A DNA stretch of 64,000 nt from Chitinophagales bacterium (GTDB taxonomy: Bacteria; Bacteroidota; Bacteroidia; Chitinophagales; Chitinophagaceae), in assembly GCA_020636495.1 (NCBI GenBank), contig JACJXQ010000008.1, positions 2,852,001 through 2,916,000 on the forward strand, in the 5' to 3' direction. The translations under genes were made by a program, and so were the position numbers. Positions 43,482-50,807 of this stretch are shown piece by piece. Every line of letters starts with the position of its first letter. The first letter of the stretch is position 1. The notes under the pieces are model-generated. The model did not search any database. It had not been told where the DNA came from and saw only the letters and a list, made by a program, of their open reading frames with translations.

Positions 43482-43883
43482 ATGAACATCAAAGGAATAA
43501 AAGCCATTACAGCAATAATACTGGCAACATGCCTGGCGGCATGCCAGAAACAGGAAGTAGTTACTGCGCAACCTGATGAGGTGACAATTAACATCAGCTC
43601 CCCGCAGGAAGGTACTATTTATAAAAAAGGTGACACAGTCTACATCAGTGCTCACATAAGTTACATAACACAAATGCATGGCTATATCGTACAAATTACC
43701 GATGATGCAGGAGATGTAGTGTTTGAGGCAGAAGGACACACCCACGGTGACAACATAACTGTTGCTGAAAAATGGGGCGACACACTATCTGAAACAAGGG
43801 AACTAAGCCTGGCTATCACAGCCGTAGTAGACCACGATGGAAACCAAAAAATATCTAACGTTGGCTTCGAAAGCCAACCATAA
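43482..43883 (+). CDS. Small His-containing lipoprotein
   Basis: A 133-residue lipoprotein with lipobox CLAAC (Cys21). The mature domain is beta-rich: EVTINISSPQEGTIYKKGDTVYI, then QMHGYIVQITDDAGDVVFEAEGHTHGDNI and AVVDHDGNQK. The MHG and EGHTHG histidines could bind metal. It starts 11 bp after the barrel gene, so it is cotranscribed. Family not recognised with certainty. Confidence 0.6.
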   Translation: MNIKGIKAITAIILATCLAACQKQEVVTAQPDEVTINISSPQEGTIYKKGDTVYISAHISYITQMHGYIVQITDDAGDVVFEAEGHTHGDNITVAEKWGDTLSETRELSLAITAVVDHDGNQKISNVGFESQP

Positions 43884-43932
43884 CCAAAAATTAATAGTCT
43901 GATATTCTTAACGATCTAAAAAATTAATACTC

Positions 43933-44703
43933 ATGAAATTATCATTCAAAAATATCGCTCTTATTGCAGGCGCTGCATTATTATTAACATCCTGCCAGAA
44001 AAAAGAAAGCACGGTACTGAAAACATCGAACGAAGTTCACTTTATGTTCAATAATTATTTTGGCAACGAAGAGCTTGCCTTGAACAGCGGTAACTATACA
44101 ACATCACAAAACGAGCAGGTAACCATTAATACATTCAACTATTGGATCACTAATATCAGGTTTATAAAAAGTGACGGCTCAGAATATGCAGAAGAAGAAA
44201 GCTACCACCTGGTGAGGGGTAACAAATCAGCAACACATCACTTTCATGTAGAAGATATACCTGCAGCTACATATACCGGTATCAAATTCATGATCGGGGT
44301 AGATGTACCACGCAATACAAGTGGCGCTCAGACAGGAGAGCTGGATCCTGCTGTAAATGGTGATATGTTCTGGACATGGAACACAGGTTATATACAAGCT
44401 AAATTAGAGGGCACGTCTCCGCAAAGTAATGAAACAGATAATGCATTCACTTATCATGTTGGTGGCGTAGCGGCAGGCATGGAAACACCACGCGAGGTAA
44501 CGTTGACCTTTGGCGCTGATCTTGTAGTAGGTGAGCAGGCCGGATCTATAGATGTAATGGCAGATGCTGCCAAATGGTTTGGCCCCGGCAACCCTGTTAA
44601 GATTGCCATGACCCCCACTATGACTATGCCGGGAGCTATGGCGGTTAAAATGGCGGACAATTATGCAAAGATGTTCAGCATCATGTCTGTAGGTAACGAA
44701 TAA
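43933..44703 (+). CDS. MbnP-family (copper-binding) lipoprotein
   Basis: A 256-residue lipoprotein with lipobox LLTSC (Cys21). The sequence follows the MbnP pattern: VHFMFNNYFGNEELAL, TFNYWITNIRFI, YHLVRGN, YTGIKFMIGVDVPRNTSG, then NGDMFWTWNTGYIQAKLEG with the family FWxWxxGY signature near 147, and FTYHVGG. In the methanobactin system MbnP binds copper through a tryptophan oxidised to kynurenine by the di-heme enzyme MbnH. No MbnH or other haem-peroxidase gene is in this window. Assignment to the family is good; copper binding here is inferred. Confidence 0.8.
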   Translation: MKLSFKNIALIAGAALLLTSCQKKESTVLKTSNEVHFMFNNYFGNEELALNSGNYTTSQNEQVTINTFNYWITNIRFIKSDGSEYAEEESYHLVRGNKSATHHFHVEDIPAATYTGIKFMIGVDVPRNTSGAQTGELDPAVNGDMFWTWNTGYIQAKLEGTSPQSNETDNAFTYHVGGVAAGMETPREVTLTFGADLVVGEQAGSIDVMADAAKWFGPGNPVKIAMTPTMTMPGAMAVKMADNYAKMFSIMSVGNE

Positions 44704-44727
44704 AAAACAGAGCTTAAAATCAACATT

Positions 44728-45123
44728 ATGAAGAATATCCTGAATAAAACAACATTACTTTTCCTGGCAGCAGCGATCACTTTGACGGCATGCAATAGAC
44801 AGGAAGACGAAATAGCGGGGAAAGGTGGGAAAGCCACTATTAAGGCTACGCCTAAACACCATGACATCAATATCGACAGCTGCACCATACACTTGAAATA
44901 TAACGCTTCTGATATGCCTTCATCGTACGATGAAGAAGTTAAGTGTGTGATGGAAAATGGCAAGCCGGTAGCCACATTTACAGACCTGAAGAAAGGCAAA
45001 TATTACCTCTATGGTGAAGGTTGGGACCCGAATATTGAACAGAAAGTTGTTGGTGGAACACCTTTTGCGATAACAGAAGAAAAAACGTACGAAATAAACG
45101 TACCGGTTACTGAAGGTGATTAA
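44728..45123 (+). CDS. Lipoprotein, last gene of copper-type operon, paralogue of the 41.5-kb protein
   Basis: A 131-residue lipoprotein with lipobox TLTAC (Cys20). Its single domain aligns with the 41.51-kb lipoprotein: TIKATPKHHDINIDS, YNASDMPSSYDEE, TDLKKGKYYLYGEGWD. It shares a His-His pair near residue 50. It follows the MbnP gene by 24 bp and ends directly at a bidirectional terminator shared with the ars operon. Role unknown; extracytoplasmic metal handling inferred. Confidence 0.65.
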   Translation: MKNILNKTTLLFLAAAITLTACNRQEDEIAGKGGKATIKATPKHHDINIDSCTIHLKYNASDMPSSYDEEVKCVMENGKPVATFTDLKKGKYYLYGEGWDPNIEQKVVGGTPFAITEEKTYEINVPVTEGD

Positions 45124-45130
45124 ACATAAG

Positions 45131-45164
45131 AATGAGGCACTCCGAATAGAGTGCCTCATTTTTT
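45131..45164. terminator. Bidirectional terminator between the copper-type and ars operons
   Basis: AATGAGGCACTC pairs with GAGTGCCTCATT around CGAATA with T or A runs at both ends; it lies between the converging lipoprotein and arsC genes, whose stop codons are only about 40 bp apart. Confidence 0.9.
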
Positions 45165-45552
45165 ATAACCTTGCTATCAGTTCCTCAACCTGTCCCTTTA
45201 TCATATCCCTTACCGTATTGAACTCTTCCGACTCCATGTTCCGTGGGTCAGGTATCTGCCAGTCTATGTGTTGTTTTGCAGGCATCCATGGGCATGCATC
45301 ACCACAGCCCATAGTTACTACCGCATCAAAGGGTGCATATTCTTTCACATCGTCTACCGACTTACTATCGTGCGCAGACAGATCATAACCCAGCTCTTTC
45401 ATAGCAGTAATTGCTTTAGGATTTACAACACCTGACGGTCGTGAACCTGCGCTGAAAGACTGCACTTTATCACCCCCCAGCATTGATGCAAATGCTTGCG
45501 CCATCTGGCTGCGGTTACTGTTCTCTATACAAACAAATAATAGCTTCTTCAT
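45163..45552 (-). CDS. arsC: Arsenate reductase, thioredoxin-coupled (LMW-phosphatase fold)
   Basis: Reduces arsenate to arsenite in the cytoplasm. The 129-residue protein has the phosphate-loop CX5R (Cys8 to Arg14 in CIENSNRS) at its N-terminus, a second redox pair Cys83 and Cys87 in MGCGDACPWMP (one residue closer together than in S. aureus ArsC), and the catalytic DP in IPDPR near 101. This is the pI258/Bacillus-type enzyme. Its ATG overlaps the TGA of the aquaporin gene (ATGA), implying translational coupling. Last gene of the ars operon. Confidence 0.92.
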   Translation of the reverse strand: MKKLLFVCIENSNRSQMAQAFASMLGGDKVQSFSAGSRPSGVVNPKAITAMKELGYDLSAHDSKSVDDVKEYAPFDAVVTMGCGDACPWMPAKQHIDWQIPDPRNMESEEFNTVRDMIKGQVEELIARL

Positions 45553-46196
45553 TTGTTAATTGTTTTAGTATAATTATGAACAGGAATAGCCATTACCGCC
45601 CCAACAATGGGTGCAGTAATGTAAACCCATAATGAATTAAAATGCCCGTTGGCAATTGCCGGGCCGATAGAGCGCGCGGGGTTCATTGACGCTCCGCATA
45701 TTGGCCCTGCAAACATAGCCTCCAGTGCAACTACCCCTCCTATTGCCAGTCCTGCAAACATACCCTGCTCTTTACTTCCATGTGCTACATTCAGTATCAC
45801 CAGCATAAGGAAAAACGTAAGTAATAGCTCCAAAATAAAAGACTGCATATCGCTACCTGCAGGATGCGTGCCTCCCAATAATTCATTTGCAGGGAATAGA
45901 AATTTCAAAGTAAATGATGCCATCACAGCGCCGATTAATTGGCTGCTGATATATGGCAGAATCTCCCTTCTACTAAACTTGCCGGCAACTGCAAATGCAA
46001 TACTAACAGCCGGATTAATATGCGCACCCGATGTATTGCCAAATGCATATATCATGCTCATAACTACGAGCCCAAAAGTCATGGCTACACCCACATGAGT
46101 CACCATCCCGCCCGATTGCTGGTTGATGATAATTGCACCCGTGCCGCAAAACACGAGTGCAAATGTTCCAATAAATTCAGCTACATATTTTCTCAT
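45549..46196 (-). CDS. Aquaporin-family (MIP) channel in ars operon, AqpS-like
   Basis: A 215-residue channel with six helices and the two NPA boxes HINPAVS and SMNPARS. The start at the ATG at 46196, 1 bp after the arsM stop codon, was chosen over an open frame extending upstream to 46250 because the latter begins with an atypical charged sequence overlapping arsM. In Sinorhizobium the ars-linked aquaglyceroporin AqpS lets arsenite made by ArsC leave the cell down its gradient; the same role is likely here because no arsB or acr3 pump gene is present. It overlaps arsC by 4 bp. Confidence 0.88.
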   Translation of the reverse strand: MRKYVAEFIGTFALVFCGTGAIIINQQSGGMVTHVGVAMTFGLVVMSMIYAFGNTSGAHINPAVSIAFAVAGKFSRREILPYISSQLIGAVMASFTLKFLFPANELLGGTHPAGSDMQSFILELLLTFFLMLVILNVAHGSKEQGMFAGLAIGGVVALEAMFAGPICGASMNPARSIGPAIANGHFNSLWVYITAPIVGAVMAIPVHNYTKTINK

Positions 46197-46197
46197 G

Positions 46198-47040
46198 CTA
46201 ATCACAACATCCCGGTGCGCAACATGCTTCTGCTTCCGGCTTTTTCGCAAATACAGTGATGCTGTATATACCAGTACCGCTGTTCTTAAAATCAGTTATC
46301 TCATCCGCAGACATATACTGGCTGAGAATGTCATCAGGAATAATGATCGCCTTTTCTTTCTGTAGCGTTATCTCTTTGAATCCATTGTTCTTCACCAACT
46401 CCAGGTACACATCTTTCTGAATAGCACCACTTACGCAACCGGCATACATCTCAGCCACATTACGAAGTTTGGCAGGTAATTCTCCTACCAATACTACATC
46501 AGAGATACTGAAATGACCTCCGGGTTTCAACACCCTGTATATCTCTTTTATTACGTTGTTCTTGTTAGGCACCAGGTTCAGCACACAGTTGCTCACTATC
46601 ACGTCAGCAACATTAGCTGTCACAGGCATTTTCTCAATATCTCCCTGCCTGAATTCTACATTATTATAACCCAGCTTATCGACATTAGCCCTTGCCTTGT
46701 CTATCATCGCTTCTGTAAAGTCAATGCCTATAACCCTGCCTGTAGCTCCGGTAGCTGCACGTGCAATAAAGCAATCGTTACCCGCTCCACTGCCCAGATC
46801 AATAACCGTATCACCTTCTTTTATCTGTGCAAATTCGGTAGGCAATCCGCACCCCAGTCCAAGGTCAGCATCTGCATTGTACCCTTCCATCTGCGTATAG
46901 TCATCGCTCATGATATTGTACACCTCGGTACTGCAACCACCTGCACCGCAGCACGAACTCATATTGGTCTCTTTGTCCTGCAGTGCTATTTCACTGTATT
47001 TTTCTTTCACTAAGTCTTTCAACTCTTGTTCTGTAGCCAT
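46198..47040 (-). CDS. arsM: Arsenite S-adenosylmethionine methyltransferase
   Basis: Methylates arsenite to volatile or less toxic methylarsenicals. The 280-residue protein has the class I methyltransferase motif VIDLGSGAGNDCFIA near residue 80 and the ArsM cysteines: GLGCGLP near 64, VSNCVLNLVP near 151, and YAGCVSGA near 201, corresponding to the three arsenite-binding cysteines. Extra cysteine clusters flank it: SSCCGAGGC near 30 and CCAPGCCD at the C-terminus. It is the second gene of the operon, between arsR and the aquaporin gene. Confidence 0.93.
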   Translation of the reverse strand: MATEQELKDLVKEKYSEIALQDKETNMSSCCGAGGCSTEVYNIMSDDYTQMEGYNADADLGLGCGLPTEFAQIKEGDTVIDLGSGAGNDCFIARAATGATGRVIGIDFTEAMIDKARANVDKLGYNNVEFRQGDIEKMPVTANVADVIVSNCVLNLVPNKNNVIKEIYRVLKPGGHFSISDVVLVGELPAKLRNVAEMYAGCVSGAIQKDVYLELVKNNGFKEITLQKEKAIIIPDDILSQYMSADEITDFKNSGTGIYSITVFAKKPEAEACCAPGCCD

Positions 47041-47060
47041 TGTATTTGTTTTTATTTATT

Positions 47061-47094
47061 GATTGCAATATTACGATTGAATCATTCAAAAAAT
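47061..47094 (-). promoter_or_regulatory. Second copy of the ars operator-like site, before arsM
   Basis: ATTGCAATATTACGATT at 47062-47078 is identical over 17 bp to the site upstream of arsR. ATTCAAAAAAT follows at 47084-47094, as at the other site but with a shorter gap (5 instead of 12 bp). It lies in the 57-bp gap between arsR and arsM. An ArsR binding site, or an internal promoter with altered spacing, is the natural reading. Confidence 0.6.
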
Positions 47095-47097
47095 ATA

Positions 47098-47433
47098 TCA
47101 ACAGCAATCCGGACCGCAGCTATTTACATCCGCGAAAAAGCTGTTGAAGAAATCCTTATACTTTACCCATGCTTTTGTGTTGATGCAATAACAAACTGAG
47201 GTTCCTTCAATACTACCCTGTATCAAACCTGCGTTCTTCAACTCCTTCAGGTGCTGCGAGATAGTGGCTTGTGCTAATCCCAATTCATCTACCAGGCTAC
47301 CACATACACACGCATTCTTTTTTACCAGCACTTGCAATATGGCAATACGCGCAGGATGCGCTATGGCTTTTGCCATAGCCGCCAGCTCGTTCTGCTTCTG
47401 AGTAAATAATTCTGTTTTGGTTAAACCCATCAT
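47098..47433 (-). CDS. arsR: ArsR/SmtB-family arsenic-responsive repressor
   Basis: A 111-residue winged-helix repressor that leaves DNA when arsenite binds. The recognition region is VDELGLAQATISQHLKELKNAGL. The sensor cysteines are Cys42 and Cys44 in ACVCGSL on the alpha3 helix as in E. coli ArsR, and a C-terminal CGPDCC adds three more that may take part in metalloid binding. Two consecutive ATGs (47433 and 47430) serve as start. It is the first gene of the operon, and autoregulated to judge from the site overlapping its promoter. Confidence 0.93.
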   Translation of the reverse strand: MMGLTKTELFTQKQNELAAMAKAIAHPARIAILQVLVKKNACVCGSLVDELGLAQATISQHLKELKNAGLIQGSIEGTSVCYCINTKAWVKYKDFFNSFFADVNSCGPDCC

Positions 47434-47444
47434 TTCATCGTTTC

Positions 47445-47484
47445 ATTGCAATATTACGATTAATACTTTTACAATTCAAAAAAT
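47445..47484 (-). promoter_or_regulatory. ars promoter with ArsR operator
   Basis: On the minus strand TTTTTTG (from ATTCAAAAAAT at 47474-47484) and TAATATTG (within 47445-47461) stand 20 bp apart, close to the -33/-7 arrangement of this phylum, with TAATATTG one base from TAnnTTTG. The 17-mer ATTGCAATATTACGATT overlaps the -7 element and recurs before arsM, so it is the probable ArsR operator. Confidence 0.65.
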
Positions 47485-47492
47485 TTTTAAAA

Positions 47493-47522
47493 AAAAGCGT
47501 CAACAATTATGTTGACGCTTTT
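47493..47522 (-). terminator. Terminator of the first POT gene
   Basis: AAAAGCGTCAAC and GTTGACGCTTTT form a 12-bp perfect stem with loop AATTAT, 20 bp beyond the stop of the minus-strand POT gene; the run of A before it is the T run on the minus strand. Confidence 0.9.
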
Positions 47523-47542
47523 AAAAAGGTATCCTGAGCTCT

Positions 47543-49039
47543 TTATTTTACATTACCCATCAGCTTGCGCACAACAGGAGATATAACCAGCAAGGCTATA
47601 CCTGCCAACAATGCATATATACCCAGTTGTTTATAGCCGTCAGTATAGGTAACCAACTTATCCATACGCGTAGCGTCTTCGCCCGCCTCGGCAATACCCG
47701 CACCTAACAAGCCCGCTACATACTGTCCGTAAGCACTGGCAAGGAACCACATACCCATCATCACACCCCAAAGTTTCTTGGGCGAAAGCTTAGTCATCAA
47801 TGACAACCCTATAGGCGACAGGCACAACTCACCGAAAGTGATCACAAGGTAGCCCAGTGTAAAGACATTAAGCGATGTCATACCATCAGGGTCGGCAAAG
47901 AATATAGTTGCATAGAACACATAGAACGCACCACCAAGAAACAGGAAACCTAACCCGAATTTCACAACCGAATTTGGCTCTATTTTCTTTTTGGCCATCC
48001 ATATCCACAGCAAGCCAAACACTACACTGAAGATGATAACGAACAATGAGTTGACAGTATTATTGATGACATTAGGGTCTACCCCTTCTATGCCGATCAG
48101 GTTGTGTTTCAGGTTGTTAAGAGCAAACAGGCTGAGCGAACCTCCGCTTTGCTCAAAGAACGCCCAGAACAATATTGAAAAGATAATGAACACCAGTGCT
48201 GCCACCATCTTCTTACGTTCTTCTGATGTAAGTTTTATCATTTCATAAAAAAGGTATATCAACGTGAGTGGGCCAATGGTATACATGAAATAATCCGTGT
48301 ACTCTGTTTTTTGTACCATCAGTAAAACGATAGGCATTACAGCTATCGAACCAATGAATACTGCGATCTCATAGCTCCTGCGTTTACCCGGTGCCATATC
48401 CTTCAAAGGGGAGATACCAATTGGCCCCATGGTCCGTTGTGTGAACAGGAAGGTCAGCAAACCGATGATCATAACGACACCTGCAGCACCGAATGCCAGG
48501 CTCCATGAATGATATTTACCGAGATAAACACACACAAAACCACCCAGCAGTGCACCTATGTTGATACCTGAATAGAACAACCCAAAACCTGCATCACGTC
48601 GCGGGTCACCTTCGTGATATAATTCACCCACCATGGTGGAAATATTCGGCTTGAAGAAACCAGTCCCGACAATAGTAAAACAAGTACCTATGTAAAAGAA
48701 GTGTTGCGGTGATGCCGCAATAACAAAACTACCTATGATCATCAACAGCCCGCCCCAGAACAACGACTTACGAAACCCAAGTATTTTATCGGCAAACAAA
48801 CCACCTATAAAAGTAAAAGCATAAATAAACGCCTGTATAGAACCATATTGCAGGTTAGCTTCTTTATCAGCAATAGACAATTGCGACACCATAAAAACAA
48901 CCAGCATACCCCGCAACCCATAGAAACAAAAACGCTCCCACATCTCTGTAAGAAACAGGTACCATAACTGCTTAGGGTATTTCCCCTCAAAATCCTGTAT
49001 TCGTTTCAGGTCTAATGATTCTTCAAGTAATTCTGCCAT
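47543..49039 (-). CDS. POT/PTR-family proton-coupled peptide transporter (copy 1)
   Basis: Inner-membrane importer of di- and tripeptides driven by protons. The 498-residue protein has 12-14 hydrophobic helices, the POT signature E-x-x-E-R in LTEMWERFCFYGLRGML near residue 31, the GFFKPNISTMVGELYHEGDPRRDAGFGLFYSGINIGA block near 127, and the late FGELCLSPIGLSLMTKLSP segment near 412. It is the last of three consecutive POT genes, each with its own terminator. Confidence 0.93.
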   Translation of the reverse strand: MAELLEESLDLKRIQDFEGKYPKQLWYLFLTEMWERFCFYGLRGMLVVFMVSQLSIADKEANLQYGSIQAFIYAFTFIGGLFADKILGFRKSLFWGGLLMIIGSFVIAASPQHFFYIGTCFTIVGTGFFKPNISTMVGELYHEGDPRRDAGFGLFYSGINIGALLGGFVCVYLGKYHSWSLAFGAAGVVMIIGLLTFLFTQRTMGPIGISPLKDMAPGKRRSYEIAVFIGSIAVMPIVLLMVQKTEYTDYFMYTIGPLTLIYLFYEMIKLTSEERKKMVAALVFIIFSILFWAFFEQSGGSLSLFALNNLKHNLIGIEGVDPNVINNTVNSLFVIIFSVVFGLLWIWMAKKKIEPNSVVKFGLGFLFLGGAFYVFYATIFFADPDGMTSLNVFTLGYLVITFGELCLSPIGLSLMTKLSPKKLWGVMMGMWFLASAYGQYVAGLLGAGIAEAGEDATRMDKLVTYTDGYKQLGIYALLAGIALLVISPVVRKLMGNVK

Positions 49040-49095
49040 AGCTTGTTTTTAAAGTATTGAACCGCCAAGTTAGCTATTTATTGTTTTTTCAAAAG

Positions 49096-49121
49096 AAAAA
49101 GTCCCGCCACATGGGCGGGAC
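49096..49121 (-). terminator. Terminator of the second POT gene
   Basis: GTCCCGCC pairs with GGCGGGAC around ACATG; the AAAAA before it becomes the T run on the minus strand. It lies 24 bp beyond the stop codon at 49145. Confidence 0.9.
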
Positions 49122-49144
49122 CTGAAACAAATACAGTTTGAAAA

Positions 49145-50686
49145 TTATGTCACTCCGTGCATCAGTTTATTCAGCGGCTTGCTGAGTATAACTAATACAA
49201 GACCTATACCCACAGTTATCATACCCATTTGGGTATAAATATCTACGTATTGATGTAAAGTTTGTTCAGCCGATGCTTCTACGGCACCTCCGCCTTCACC
49301 ATGGCCTGCTCCGGTAAGTTGTGCCAGTATAGCGGCTACATAGTTGGCACCTGCAATAGACAGGAACCATGCCCCCATGACCATACCGGTCATGTGTTTG
49401 GGCGCCAGCTTGGTTACCATTGACAAACCGATAGGAGAAAGGAACAACTCGCCGGTAGTATGCAACATATACAGGAATACCAAAGTCAGCAACGGCATTT
49501 TATAATCAGCACCAACAAAGGGCATCATAGCCTGAACGACCAGGTAACCCAAACCCAGTTGAACGATACCCAGTCCAAACTTCATAGGTATATTCGGGTT
49601 CTTACCTATTTTAGACAGCTTCACCCACATTACCGAGAAAATAGAACCGAAGATCAGGATATACAACGGGTTGAAGAATTGTGTTGTAGCGGCACCAATC
49701 TCAGTTCCGAATACATGCCTGTTCACGTTCCTGTCTGCAAACAATGTTAATGAAGACCCTGCCTGCTCGAAACATGCCCAGAAAACAATATTAAAGAACA
49801 TCAACAATATCAGAATGATCATTCTGTCCCTGAGTACAGCACCGCCTTTAAAACCTTCGTACAGTAGAATGAACAACATGATAGCAGCAACCAGGCCCAG
49901 TAGTACACCTACTGCTGCACTATTATTCAGCAAAAGATAAAATACGGGGATAACAGCCAACGTAGCCAGTATGACCACATGCAACCTGCTCAGCGGACCA
50001 AATGCAGGTTTCAGCAATTTGTCCCTGTCAGGCGGTAAACCGTGGCCTTCGTAATGTTTTTGACCAAACATAAATACAACCGCACCTAACACCATACCGA
50101 TACCTGCCAGGCCAAAACCATACTCATAACCCAGTCGGTTACCTACCTCAGCCACAACTGTTGTTGCCAGGAAAGCCCCCAGGTTGATACCAATATAAAA
50201 TATAGTAAAACCGGAATCCCTGCGTGGATCGCCATCTGCATATAAACGCCCTACAATACTGGATATATTTGCCTTGAAATACCCGTTACCGGATATAATG
50301 ACGGCCATACCCATCAGTAGCCAGAACTCCCCGCCACCTAATATCATGAATTCACCCAACGCCATCAGGAAACCACCCATGATAACTGCGATACGATAAC
50401 CCAACAGGCTGTCTGCCAGTTTTCCACCTAATACAGTTACAGCATAAACCAGCGCTGTGTATGCACCATATATCGCAAATGTCCTGGCATCGGCTACCAT
50501 TAATGTCTTGGTCAGGTAAAGCACCAATAGTGCACGCATACCATAATAGCAGAAACGCTCCCACATTTCAGCGAAAAACAGCCAGTATAATCCCGGAGGA
50601 TGTCCTGTAACGGGAACGTTTGACGTCTCGTTTATCGGCAGATCGCCTGATGTTCCTAATTCTTTGTCATCGTGTTGTTGCGACAT
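49145..50686 (-). CDS. POT/PTR-family proton-coupled peptide transporter (copy 2)
   Basis: A 513-residue peptide importer with the ExxER signature in FFAEMWERFCYYGMRALL near residue 34, GNGYFKANISSIVGRLYADGDPRRDSGFTIFYIGINLGA near 130, and TGELFLSPIGLSMVTKLAP near 415. A Gly/Glu-rich loop (GAGHGEGGGAVEASAEQ) precedes the last helix. It diverges clearly from both neighbours, so the three genes are old paralogues, possibly with different peptide preferences. Confidence 0.93.
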   Translation of the reverse strand: MSQQHDDKELGTSGDLPINETSNVPVTGHPPGLYWLFFAEMWERFCYYGMRALLVLYLTKTLMVADARTFAIYGAYTALVYAVTVLGGKLADSLLGYRIAVIMGGFLMALGEFMILGGGEFWLLMGMAVIISGNGYFKANISSIVGRLYADGDPRRDSGFTIFYIGINLGAFLATTVVAEVGNRLGYEYGFGLAGIGMVLGAVVFMFGQKHYEGHGLPPDRDKLLKPAFGPLSRLHVVILATLAVIPVFYLLLNNSAAVGVLLGLVAAIMLFILLYEGFKGGAVLRDRMIILILLMFFNIVFWACFEQAGSSLTLFADRNVNRHVFGTEIGAATTQFFNPLYILIFGSIFSVMWVKLSKIGKNPNIPMKFGLGIVQLGLGYLVVQAMMPFVGADYKMPLLTLVFLYMLHTTGELFLSPIGLSMVTKLAPKHMTGMVMGAWFLSIAGANYVAAILAQLTGAGHGEGGGAVEASAEQTLHQYVDIYTQMGMITVGIGLVLVILSKPLNKLMHGVT

Positions 50687-50756
50687 AGATGTGATAAATT
50701 TTAAAATGAGTTACGAAAGATAATAAAAATCAGGGGGGATTAACATTTGTCATAAA

Positions 50757-50781
50757 AAAATACCGCACAAGGCGGTATTTT
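50757..50781 (-). terminator. Terminator of the third POT gene
   Basis: AAAATACCGC pairs with GCGGTATTTT around ACAAG. On the minus strand the stem ends in a T run. It lies 27 bp beyond the stop codon at 50808. Confidence 0.85.
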
Positions 50782-50807
50782 CTGTCCATATATCAAAAGG
50801 CTCTTAT

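Noticed and set aside
46197..46250. Longer N-terminus for the ars aquaporin
   Set aside because: It would overlap arsM by about 50 bp and add a charged stretch not seen in aquaporins; the ATG at 46196 directly after the arsM stop fits better.
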